Source of the DNA: Rhizophagus irregularis
Taxonomy: Eukaryota > Glomeromycota > Glomeromycetes > Glomerales > Glomeraceae
NCBI RefSeq assembly: GCF_026210795.1
Contig: NC_089442.1
Span: forward strand, 3,996,501-4,060,500
Direction of reading: 5' to 3'
DNA: 64,000 nt
Made by a program: the position numbers and the translations under genes
Shown: positions 25,201-37,306 of the stretch, in pieces
Numbering within the stretch: the first letter of the stretch is position 1
Layout of the letters: the number at the start of each line of letters is the position of its first letter
The notes under the pieces: generated by a model
What the model was told of the DNA's origin: nothing
The model's input: only the letters and a program-made list of their open reading frames with translations
The model's database searches: none

Positions 25201-27010
25201 GCACAAAATACTGTTAAATTGCCACTAGATAATAGTAATGTCATCAATAGAAAAAACGATATGGAACAAAAACTTGATAAATTAACTCTATTATGGACCT
25301 TATGTGGATTAATATGCCATCAATGTCACTTAAAATGTATAAAAAATTTCAACCATGAAGATGATCATGATTGTTTAACAAATCATAAATGTAATTTTTC
25401 ATGCCATTTTATCGAAGCTCACAACAAAAAATTAATTCAGAAATGTAATTATAAATCTGGGCATGAAGGCAAACACATGTGTAAAAGAATAAAGCATTTA
25501 TGTAATGAACCATGTAATCTTATTGATAAGCGCAATTGTCAGAAAGTTTGTTCAAAAGAAATAGGACATCCTGATGGTGAACATTTATGTCAATCAACAC
25601 GTCATTATTGTGAAGAAAATTGTTCATTATCAACACGTACCGTAAATGGAGATTATCATTGTCCAAATAAATGTATCAAACCATGTGAAGAACCCCACGA
25701 TTCTCACCGTTGTGAAAGTGAAACTTGTCCAATTCAATGTTCTATTCCAAATTGTCAAAGAAAATGCCAAAGTAATGATCATTTTCATTCCTATTCTGGT
25801 TTCTTACAAGTTGATCATTTTTGTGGGTACGTATAGTTGCAATATTTTCGTTATCAGTTATATTTTTTTTCTATTTTATTTTAAATATTTATTATATTTA
25901 AAAGGAATGAACATCAATGTCATGAATTATGCGAAGATGATGGTGTATGTAAAGTGGTAATTGAACCTAAAAAGCAACCTCAAGGAACGCTTATAAAGGT
26001 ATAATTTTAATGTATAAAGTTATGTAAGTATGATTAGTATGATAAATGTATTAACTCTTAAACTTTTATTAGTATGTTCAATTAAGTGAAAGATTAAGAT
26101 GCAGTAAAAAAATTCCTCCAAATGAATCTAAACATATCGGAAAACATACACATAATGAAAATGAGTTTCATTTTTGTGAAGCACAATGTCAATTCTGTGG
26201 ATATTTCGTATGTATATTTTGTAATAATTGTATTTAATTTATAATAAGAAATTTAAACTTAATGATTTTATAATTAGTGCACATTGCCTTATGGTCATAA
26301 ACAACTTCATAATACAAAACACGGTATTGATGGTAATATGACACAAATTAAATTTTCTGAAGACAATGCATCGGAATATACAAGGTATTATATGTACAGT
26401 ATATTGGACATTAAAATAAAGATTCGAACCTTAACTAACTTATTTTGTTATTTATGTTAAGTGTTGATAGTCAAGGAACATTTACTCTTTGTAATATGGT
26501 ATATATTAATTTTGTTTACAAGGTCTTATTTATTTATTAAATTTTAATATGTAACTATTGTATATTTCATCTTTTTCGATATTAGCATTGTAAAAATTTA
26601 GGCAGACATCGTCACGTTGGTTATTGTCAAAATGAAGAAATTTGTAAATTAAGGAATGATAATGATAGACATGATTTAAAACATATTAATGGTAAGTTAT
26701 ATTCATTACCTTCTTCTCTTAGACGAAACTTTTATTAATGACTTAATAAAAATTATAGAACAAATTCAGCCTAATCCTGATAGACCAAAAGATTTCATTT
26801 CACATAAAATTTTCTGGAAAAGAACAGGTTTCAAAGGTATTTATAAAGTATTTATAAGAATTATAAATCTCTGGTTATATATTTACATATATAAATACAT
26901 TCCATTTCTCTGTCTTTAATTTTATAGATCCTTATTCGTATCAAGAGAAACAAGATTTTACAGAATTCGATAATGATGAGCATACAATTACTTGTTTCAA
27001 TCTAAAATGA
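19249..27010 (+). CDS. Gene B: GBP/VLIG-like GTPase with Cys/His-rich tail, degenerate G3
   Basis: 28 exons: 19249-19360, 19437-19629, 19694-19873, 19946-20114, 20187-20259, 20339-20693, 20755-20816, 20902-21532, 21612-21643, 21720-21945, 22015-22237, 22315-22756, 22836-23641, 23722-23752, 23818-23892, 23967-24019, 24109-24201, 24267-24362, 24447-24638, 24710-24835, 24925-25826, 25905-25998, 26073-26207, 26278-26384, 26462-26498, 26586-26691, 26759-26836, 26928-27010. All phases close, giving 1903 codons and no internal stop. P-loop GEQSCGKS (residues 1145-1152, 23570-23593) is intact. G3 reads YFES instead of DFEG, so Asp and Gly are both lost and GTP hydrolysis is doubtful. The tail repeats a C-x-H-x3-GH-x2-H-x-C theme (25300-26700). 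It ends HTITCFNLK without vWFA. The start is the first ATG before a conserved YIPRLYRLLDLC block. Front half is like gene A, rear like C/D. Confidence 0.8.
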
Positions 27011-28537
27011 ATTATAATAAGTAGTTTTCTTTCTTTCAGGTCCTAAACTTTTAAACTTTTTATTAATTTCGCTAACAGTTTTAATCTTCAAATAACAACA
27101 AAAAAAGAAAACTATTTATTTATTTATTTATTTAGAATTCTTTTTTCTTTTTAAATCTAAAATAATTTTTTTTTGTTATTACAAATTATATATGAATGTT
27201 ATCTTTAGTTCAATTTTTATAATTTTTATTAATAAACAAAAAAAATTACAAAATATTTACGATATCTATTAATTATTATTTTGCTAATATGTATAAATTA
27301 TAACATGACATTAATTTGAATATAAATTAAACAGATAATAACAATAAGTTTATTAAATCATTTATATCTTATCTGAGAAAAACGTTTTCAATTATTAATT
27401 ATTAAATAATTTTTTTTACATAATATTATATAACAAAAACTATTTTCATGAATAAACAATAATTTATTAATATATTTTATGAGTAAAAATGAGGCAATCG
27501 TTTCTTTTATTTATGATGTAAATTTTTATCAATTTTTTTTTTTTTGGAAAAATTATTTATAAGGTGCAAATTCGGTAAAAATCAAATCGAGTAGGATTAA
27601 GATTAAGACGAATCCATAATCACAATTATCTATATAATCTATAATAATAAATAAATAATATATGAATATAAGAATACCAATTTTTCGAAGTTTTATTTTC
27701 CTAATTTGTCTAGTAAAATCTAACCAAAAAAGAATATACTGGGCAAGTGTTTTGACGATCATTTAAAGACTACTCCATAGCAATTATCTTTTTTCGTACA
27801 CTGTATTAAAGTACAAAGCCTACCAAATAGGCAGAAATCAGTAGCTAAATTAAGGATGTAAATGTTATTAAGAATAATTGATGTATTGAATTTCCTGAAA
27901 ATTAATTGAGCGAAAAGTTAAGCTATAGTAAAAGTTTCTCTAAATAAACTTATTAATCGAAGAGCTGAATGTGAAAAGGATCTGCAGTTGCCTCTAGCAT
28001 TAAATACAAGTTTATTCAGTTAATTATTCGTAAAGTATTTCCCTTATAATTATTGTACTGGTAGACTCGGGATAGTTTCTTATATAACTAACAATTAATT
28101 ATTATTGATATTATTATTTCAACTAAATATTGTGTTTCTGTGAGGTGAATCTGAATATATGGTCCAGGAATCTACGATTCCTTCAACCCACAACGCGTCT
28201 ACTACATCTAAAAATTTATTCCTAAGTTAACGTAAGTTGAGCAGATAAAATAACACTATAATTATTAAAAAGACTCTCAATTGTTTAATTATATATAACT
28301 TTTTTAATTTTAATGGAAAATCAAAAATTGCATATAAAACATACATAGTAAAAAAATTTTCATGTTGTACCGTACATTGTAAATACAACCGCAAGAATTT
28401 TTTGTGCATCTTTTCACTCTTGATCATCGTCATAAAGGATTCCCTTATTAGGATAAATGATGAAAATCTATAAATTTTCACATGTCATGTTCACATTATT
28501 TAGCCGATTGTTTTTTGTACTTGTACAAGATACAGCA
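27011..28537. other. B-C intergenic spacer
   Basis: Very AT-rich. There is an 'attt' microsatellite at about 27114-27136 and poly-T at 27533-27545. A 23-codon in-frame piece at 28159-28230 (MVQESTIPSTHNASTTSKN) is coding-like but isolated. No gene is recognised. Confidence 0.4.
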
Positions 28538-28538
28538 T

Positions 28539-28571
28539 CGTTTTATTGTTTAAAATTTTTCGTAACGTATC
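28539..28571 (+). promoter_or_regulatory. Conserved block upstream of gene C start
   Basis: The block 'tgtttaaaatttttcgtaac' ending in 'gtatc' sits directly before the ATG. The same block, slightly changed, precedes the start of D (about 40036-40061) and E (about 57308-57336). Conservation in non-coding sequence suggests a shared core promoter or leader, but recent duplication alone could explain it. Confidence 0.35.
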
Positions 28572-31500
28572 ATGCGAATTCGTGATTCTGAAAAAGTTTC
28601 TAATGATTCTAATGGTGCATAAATATTTTTTTTTTTATTTGTATGCTTTTTAGTTCATAATTTTTCTTGTCTGCATTTCTAATAAAAGCAGCAATGGTCA
28701 CAATGTACAATTAATTCGGATTATCCAAAATAACGCATGGTGCTTTCTTTAATATATTTGTTGTTTTTTTCCTTAGAGGTTCAAGAGGACACAAATAACT
28801 CTTTCAATCATGCCAAATTGCCAATTGCTAATCCTTTAATGACGTCTTCACAGCAAGCCAAATACAATGAGGTTTCAAGCGATTTGGCTGATGTCATTAG
28901 TGGACTGTATCGATTGTTGGACTTATGCAATGATGATGATATAAATGACGTTGGTAAGTTTAGTTGTAAATTAAATTGCTAGAACATTCTTAAAGTAATA
29001 TTAATTTTTTTTTCATTATGTTTAAGTGGACAAAATAATTATTTCCAAGGAATATCTAGAGAAACTATGCAATGATATGGTCCCTTCAAGTTTCAAATCT
29101 ATTTCTGAAATTAATTATACGAAATTGAATTCAATCTCATTTCGTCTTATTGGATGTTATGGAAATCGTAATTTAATCGCAAAGTTCTTGTTAAATAGGA
29201 ACATAATTGATCAACAATTGTAAATACAACATCTTATTTTGTAATAATACTATTATATACGAAAATAATTAATCTAAGTTTTTATTACAGGTATGATTTG
29301 CTTACTGCTTCCATATCAATTAATGATACAAACAAACCTTCGTTACGTCCAGGAATTTACTTATTAGTAATGAAAGACAATTTGTGTTTACTTATTCACT
29401 GGCCCGAAATTGGATGCTATGAAAATGCTTCAAATCCTTCTTCCCAGATTAAAAGGAATATGGTTAATTTACATAGGTATTGTTTCTATTTTTTTTCGCA
29501 TTAAAAATTCAGTGTTTTATAATTAATTTCTCATTTTTTTTTTTAGATACTTAACAAAACTTACAGATTATCAGATGTGTTTTATGAGCGATAAAGATTT
29601 AGAAAGCTTTGATCTAAATTTAGAGAATTCTGTTAATAACTCAGACGAAGATGATGAAACACAATTTGAGTTTGAAGTGAAAAAAGGCAAAGGAAAAGAA
29701 GATTTCAAAATTGACAACGGATTTAAGGTTTAATTTTTATTTCATATACTGTATATATAAAGCCAATAATTTATTTATTAGTTTTTTTTTATATAAAGAT
29801 AAATTTGCCTAATAAAATCAAGAACGAAATTAATAATCAAATGGAAGATGAGGTCCCATTATATCCAATAGGTACAATATTATAAATCTACATTTACTTG
29901 AGCTGAGTTTACCTTATTATTAAACGTTAAATAAACCTATTTTATTCTTAGTTGTTGAATCTACTACAAATCAATCATTCGTCACTCGGCAACTGATAAA
30001 AAAAACTTGGGATTTAAAAAGGATTTCTTCATATATTTCTGCAAAACAGTTTCCAGATGTTCTTAAAACTAAATTGCAAGATCGTTATTTACTTATTGAT
30101 CGTAATAGGATGGATATGAAAGCATTGGAATCATTTGTTAAACATGGATTAAAAATGGAAGAACCTTTAATTCCATTGTACGAAGAAATATCTGCTGCTA
30201 AAAAACGAAATGAAGAGCGTGAGATTCAGGAAAAAAATGCTATCGATAAAGATATCAAAATCATTCAACAAATAATAATGGCATCAACAAACCTACGTGC
30301 TTTTGAGAGGTGCGTTTATTAATTAATATTTACTTTTATATATTTATGTTATCATTAAATATGTTCCTCTTATATATGATGTATATAGTTATTTTGACAA
30401 ATATACTATGCAAGATAATTCATTATCACAACCAAATATAAGCGATACGGGTAAATATAATATAAATAAACAATCATTAAAAAACATCAAATCTCACAGA
30501 GTCACAGTACATAGTATCTATTTGTGTAGATTTCGAAAGAATTCGAACAAAATATCCCGAAATAAAAAGTCAAATTGAAAAAAAGATTCAAATTAACTCA
30601 AAAGATTGGAAAAAAATGAAAAAAAGGTATAATTTAACATGTATCTTTATTGAAGATATACGGGAAAAAATCAACGAAGCTAGTGATGAAATGACAGAAT
30701 ATTTAGTAAAAACCTTTTTTAATATGTTCACTGATGACGAAACCGACTTAAAAAAATTGCTTGAAAAGTATACACAACAAATAAAATCAAATTTCAATTG
30801 AATACTTCGTGATTCTCCAATCAATAAGGCAATGCGATGGATTTTTGGTAATTCAAACATCAATGATTCAAACGTCAATAAAGCAAAACAAAAGACCAAA
30901 GCTAAGTCAGATGAAGAATTTATTCAAGAACTCGTTAAATTTGAATCATTTGAAGGATATGATGATATTAAAGAAAAGATTATTAATACTTTTATTAAAG
31001 AATACTATAAATGGAAAAAAGATGATTTACCTCAAGAAATTTTGAAAAGTACTCGGTATAATAAACAACTAAAAGATAAATTAAAGCGAATATATGAAGA
31101 GGAAAAAAAAAATATTGAAAAAAATATGTTTGACAAAATATGTAATGAAATAGATACTAAATATAAAGATGGGTGAGTTTTTTTTAGAAACTATTCTTTA
31201 TTTATATTAACTAATAATTACACTTTTTGTAGCTCTATGCGATTAATTGTATTAAATGTAAAAAGTGATCTATTTTCTTATATTTACTTGAATATACTTA
31301 GCTTTTTAATGAATCAGGTTATAAAATAAATTTTTAATACTATAGAATCATTTGGTTACTTTATGGTTGAATATGATATTGAAGAGCTTCAATCAAAACA
31401 ACTGCAGATAACTATTCATGAAACATCATTAAAAGAAGAAGATAAGTTTCAGATTCAAGAAAATGAGTCCCATATTCCATGTCCATGTCCAATTTTACTT

Positions 31501-34500
31501 TCTAACATGAATGAATATGGTATCTCATTTCGCATTGATCCTCAGAATTATGATTTTAAGTAAGATATTAATAAATTATAATTCAAAATTAAATCTTTTA
31601 AGAGTAATAATATCTAATATCATTTTTATAATTATAGAAAAATATCTCAATTCGATAACCATAAATTTCTTCTTATGCTTTACAATAAAAAAATGCAAAG
31701 AATCGAAATATTCTTTGATACTGCGCAACAATTGGCACAAAATTTTGAATCACATTCGACTATTAAACCATTTAAAATATTGAATACAGATGAAAATTTT
31801 ATTATTGCAATTAATGAACCGAAGGGGTTGCTCGCAATATATAATACGGTAGAGGTTAAGGTATTTATTTGTTAAAAGTCACTAGTTTATTTAATTTTTT
31901 TAACGTAATTTATCTAAAACCACTTTTTAAAATATTATATATATATTGATAATAGCTTGCTGTATTTTCTTTTAACGATAATCGATCAAGATTATATGGA
32001 TGTGGTACTATTAAATTATTGCAATGGTATAATAATAGTATACCGAACATTAAATATTTTCTATTCATCAAAGATACTGAGTACCTATGCTTTGTTGAGA
32101 ATAGTGGACGAGCACGTGTTTTTAATCTCGCAAATCTACAATTCCGACCAGCAGTTTGTAATTTTCCTTATTATAATCTAGTAAATGTTTTAAGTTCTCC
32201 GGATGGTTCTTGTATTGTGGCATTTACGAAAGAAGCTGATTCGATTATTTCTACTGATAATAAAGAGCAACACGATAATGATGATATTAAGGAAATAAAT
32301 CGTGCATATGTTTATTTTTTCGAAACTTTTGGAGGTCCTGTTAGTAAAGGTCTGCAACATTTAATATTAATATTGTAATTAAAATTTTATTTTTACAATA
32401 TTAAGATTTATATTACAATTATTATATATATTTTTTATTCCAGTTGTTGATTTACCTTTAAGCTTTAAATCCTTGGAGTTTCTTCAAATTTCCTGTTTCA
32501 ATAACCAACAAACTCATTTGATCACATTCGATTTACAGAATGGATGTTTGAAATCTTTATTAGTTAAAATTATTCTTGAAAAAGCTCAACTTCGTTTCCA
32601 AAAATGTATGCGAAAAAAATCACTTGCGTTTCAGAGAACAAATCCAAATGATCTTATCAATGCCTATAAATTAATGTTTGAAAAATATCCAATTGATAAC
32701 TGTATCGATCCTAAGCAAAATCGTCCTCTTAGTTTGAAAATAGTTCTTGATATTGATGATGATGCTGAAGATTACGGCAAAAAATTTGAAGAATATATCA
32801 CTAAAATGTTTGAAAATTTGAAACGTTCCACCAATAAACCCGCGTTAATGCTAAAAGAGTTTTCTTCATCAGTTATTACTTTCCAGGATCTTGATGTTGA
32901 CAATGCGAATTTTCGGAAGAAATTTTCATCAGAATATCAATTAGGGGAATGGATTATTCAACTTTGTTGTTTAATTCCTATACAAATTGCTGTAACAAGA
33001 AACAATTTATTTCAGCCACTTAAAGATGGATTATCTTCGAATGAAAATTATCCAATTGAAGTTGAAGACGGTCATCATGTAGACATTATATCAAAAAACA
33101 TATCTTTTGGTTGGTATGAAGGAATTTTCAGGCATTTTGGTAATAAAAAAGTAAAAGTTATTTCAAGCATGGGCGAACAATTATGTGGGAAATCATTTAT
33201 GTTAAATCATCTTGTTGGAACTACATTTGATGGTTCGGTAATTGATATATGATATTCCTTTTAAATCTTTTGTTTATTATAAAAAAATTTAACTATGTAA
33301 CTTTTCTTTAGCGTTATACCGAAGGCGTATGGATGTCATTAGGTAATCCTTAATATTTTCTACTGCATCAAAAATAAATTTGTTAACTTTTTATTTAATA
33401 GTAAACACACAAGAAAGTATCTATGTCGCGCTTGACTTTGAAGGATTAAAATCTTTTGAAAGAACTCCACAAGAAGGTATATATATTGCTACCTTACAAT
33501 TTATCTTTTTGTTTATCAATTAATAACATGGTTTTTATTTTTAGATATGTTTTTAGCGCTTTTTAATACAATTGTCTCAAATCTTATTCTTTTTAAAGTA
33601 AATATATAATATATATATATATTGTACTATTACTGCTTTTGTTTTAGTGTTTTACATGTTTTATTAATATGAATAATAAATTATTTAATTCCAAAAAGAA
33701 TCAATTTATCATAAATAGAGATATATCGACAATGTTTCAGAAATTTCAAGATTGCGCACAGTTATATGAATCGGATCCAAAGTTATTTCAGGTATCACGA
33801 TTATAATTAATCATAATACGAAAAAAAACATTACCTATTAATAATTATTATCGATTTTTCAGGCAAGACTTTGTGTTATCATCAAAGACGTGCCTAAAGT
33901 AGATAAAGATGGTATCATTAGAGAGTTTCAATCAAAATTTGATCAATTAATCGCAGAGGTAATTAACATTTTCGTTTGTTTATTTTTTTTTTTATAAAAA
34001 AAACTAATTGAAAGTTTTAGGAAGGTGAAGATAATTTTATTACAAGAATGTATGGAGGTGGATTGGATATTATACCTTGGCCTGTTTTTGGTGAAATTGC
34101 ATGGTTTAAAACCTTATCAATTATTAATAAAAAGTTAGAAAAGCAAAAAGTAAAATATGAAAATGCTATAACTTTCTTACAGAATATAAAAGTAATTATG
34201 GCTAAATTAAAGGTTTGTAACTTTGTTTAATGAAAAAAAAGTCGAATATTTTAATCAAAACAAAATAATAATTTATGTTTTAAACTTAGATATGTGACTG
34301 GAGTTCATTAGATGAAAGTCTCATACAGATACGTATTGCAACATTCAAAAGGTTACTTCCCATTGCTATCTCTTATGGTTTAGAACAAAAAGATTCTGTT
34401 ACCAAACAACTTATGGTAATAAAAATTACTCCTATTTATGTTTGAAAAATATAAAATTTTATGAATCCTTTTAACCAAAAAAATTTTATTCCATTCAGGA

Positions 34501-36447
34501 TCGGGATTCCGGAAAACCAATTGAAGATCCAACAATTAACTTCACTGACTATATGTTAAACGATGTTGAATCTATTGAATTATTACCAGATGCTGATATT
34601 CATTTATATGATGAAAATGAATCTTTTGCCCAACTTTCTGAAGATTTAAGAGATCACTTTGAAAAGATAGTACAATCACGAGAAGAAATGTCCGATGAAA
34701 ACAAGTGGTTTGAAAATTATGCTAAATTCTCGAATTATATTGTTGAGCGTCGTATATCACGTGTTCGAAAATGGTACGCACAAAACACTGCTAAATTGCC
34801 ACAAGATAATAGTAATGTCATCTATGGAAAATACGAAATGGAACAAAAACTTGATAAATTAACTCTATTATGGACTTTATGTGGATTAGCATGCCACCAA
34901 TGTCACTTAAAATGCATGAAAAATTTCAACCATGAAGAAGATCATGATTGTTTAACAAATCATAAATGTAATTTTCCATGCCAATTTGTCGAAGTACACA
35001 ACAAAAAATTAATTCCGAAATGTAGCCATAAAGCTGGACATGAAGGTAGACATATTTGTAGAAAAATAAAGCATTTATGTGGTGAGCCATGTAATCTTAT
35101 TGATAAGCGCAATTGTCAGAAAGTTTGCTCAAAAGAAATAGGGCATCTTGATGGTGAACATTTATGTCAATCAACACGTCATTATTGCGGAGAAAATTGT
35201 TCATTATCAACAGTTACTGTAAATGGAGATTATCATTGTCCAAATAAATGTATTAAATCGCATGAAGAACATCATGAATTACACAGCTGTGAAATTGAGA
35301 CTTGTCCAATTCAATGCCCAATTCCGTATTGCGAGAAAAGATGTCAAAGTGATCATTTTCATACTTTTTTTGACTTACATGTTGATCATTTTTGTGGGTA
35401 TGTATTATTGTAATCTTCTTTTTCGTTATCATTTATATTTATTTATTTTATTTATAAATATTTAAATTTAAAAGGAATGAACATCAGTGTCATGAGTTAT
35501 GCGAGGATGGTGGTGTATGTAAAATAGTAATTGAACCTAAAAAGCAACTTCAAGGAGCGTTTATAAAGGTATAATTTCAATGTATAAAGTTATTAATGAT
35601 TACTAGTGTGGTAAATTTATTAACTCTTAAACTTTTAATTATAATTTTTTAAAATAGTACATTCAATTAAGTGAAAGATTAAGATGTAATAAGAAAATTC
35701 CTCCGAACAAATCTAAACATCTCGGTAAACATACACATAATGATAATGGATTTCATTTTTGTGAAGCACAATGTCACTTCTGTGGATATTTCGTATGTAT
35801 AGAATATTTTTGTAATAAATTTATTTAATTTGTAATGATAAATTTAAATTTAATGATGTATAAATAGTGCATTTTACCTTATGGTCATGAACAATATGAC
35901 CATAATACAAGACACGGTATTGATGTTAATACGAAAATTAAAGTTTTTGAAGACGATGCATCGGAATATACAAGGTACTGTATATTTTGGACATATTAAA
36001 CTAAGATTTGAACCTTAACTGACTTTTTTTTTGTTATTTATATATTAAGTGTTGATGGTCAAGGAAAATTTACTCTTTGTAACTTGGTATATATAATTTT
36101 GTTTATAAGGTCTTATTTATTTATTAAATTTTAATATTATAATTTCGATATTAGCGGAATCATAGTAGACAGTATTGCCTTTTCTCCAGTTGAAATTTTT
36201 ACTAGTGATACTAGTGACAACCAGTGACGGCCTCTTAGGTACACCTCCCTACCTCCCGACTGGAATAACACTATCTTTTATTAATGAGGAACAAATTCAA
36301 TCTAATCCTGATAAGACGAGAACAGGCTTCAAAGGTAGTTATAGAGTATTTATGAAAAATTATAAATCTCTATTTATATGTAATAAATACATTCCCATTT
36401 CTCCCCATTTCTATAATTTCCTAGATCCTTATCCAGAAAAACAATGA
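28572..36447 (+). pseudogene. Gene C: GBP/VLIG-like GTPase paralog with premature stop and decayed 3' end
   Basis: Exons: 28572-28614, 28777-28953, 29027-29219, 29291-29476, 29547-29727, 29799-29871, 29952-30309, 30389-30450, 30530-31172, 31233-31264, 31346-31559, 31638-31860, 31956-32349, 32444-33237, 33312-33342, 33402-33476, 33545-33597, 33699-33791, 33863-33958, 34021-34212, 34290-34415, 34499-35397, 35475-35568, 35658-35792, 35868-35974, 36050-36086. A TGA at 30799-30801 in exon 9 replaces a TGG seen in gene E. Otherwise the frame is open to 36086. The P-loop reads GEQLCGKS (33172-33195) and G3 is DFEG. Exon 14 ends two codons early. The HCKNLG exon found in B and D is replaced by about 130 bp of unrelated, GC-richer sequence (36160-36290). 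The next exon has lost its RPKDFISHK part, and the last is cut to DPYPEKQ. A single stop could be a recent mutation or assembly error, but the 3' damage argues for decay. Confidence 0.75.
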
Positions 36448-36938
36448 TAGGCATACAATTATTTGTCTCAATCTAAAATGAATTATATATATATATTAAC
36501 CTTCTTTATTCAAACCCAAGTTTTCACTTAAATTAATTTCATTTGCGGCTTTAAATCTTTAAATATCAAAAAAAAAAAAAGGATGAGGCTTTTTTTATTT
36601 ATTTAGAATTTTTTTATATTATTATACTATTTGCTGCTTATTTTGTATTGGTCTCATAGGAATTAGAAATTTGCTTTCTACATTTATACTTCAATGCTTT
36701 ATAAGAGTAATCTATAAAATTTTTACTTAATTTACAAATTTCTTTCTTCTTCACTTTTCCTAATGGTTGAATTGTTTAACTTTTTTTCTACGCGTCCGCA
36801 CAAAATGCAAGAATGACTCCGCTGCAAAACGGGGAATGCTTTCAAATTTCTTGATTTTGATTGGTCAGAAGAGTTTACAACACCATCCCCTCGTATACTA
36901 GTTAAACAAAAAAACTACGGTATAGATTTCGTATCATA
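36448..36938. other. 3' flank of gene C
   Basis: The stretch near 36635-36690 (tattggtctcataggaatta) matches the 3' flank of gene D near 48100-48150, so the duplicated unit includes downstream sequence. No gene is present. A block near 36855 (tgattggtcagaag) recurs near 37902. Confidence 0.45.
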
Positions 36939-37306
36939 TACTTTACTAAAAATAACCAATTTTTTGAAATATTTTTATAGACCTAGATACGATGGCTTTC
37001 AAAACAATTGTGCAATTATTTTGTAAAATTTTTAAAATATATTAAGATATATTTGAGGTATTTTTGAGATTAAAATATTAAAATAATATCAAAGTTAATT
37101 ATATTATAATAATAAAATAATAACAAAAATATTAAAAAATTATTGTGATATTATTATGAGTTATTTTTATAGACCTAGATACAATATAATTACAAAATAA
37201 TAACAAAAATACAATAAAACCATTTTGATGTATTAAATGTATTTTTGTAGTATTTCAAAATTATTACAAAATCATTTCAAAAAATTGGCCATTTTTAGTA
37301 AAGTAC
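36939..37306. mobile_element. MITE-like element with ~32-bp inverted ends
   Basis: The left end TACTTTACTAAAAATAACCA, followed by ATTTTTTGAAAT, matches the reverse complement of the right end (about 37273-37306) with two mismatches. The interior is AT-rich and non-coding, and carries a perfect 20-bp direct repeat, ATTTTTATAGACCTAGATAC, at 36971-36990 and 37163-37182. Confidence 0.65.
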
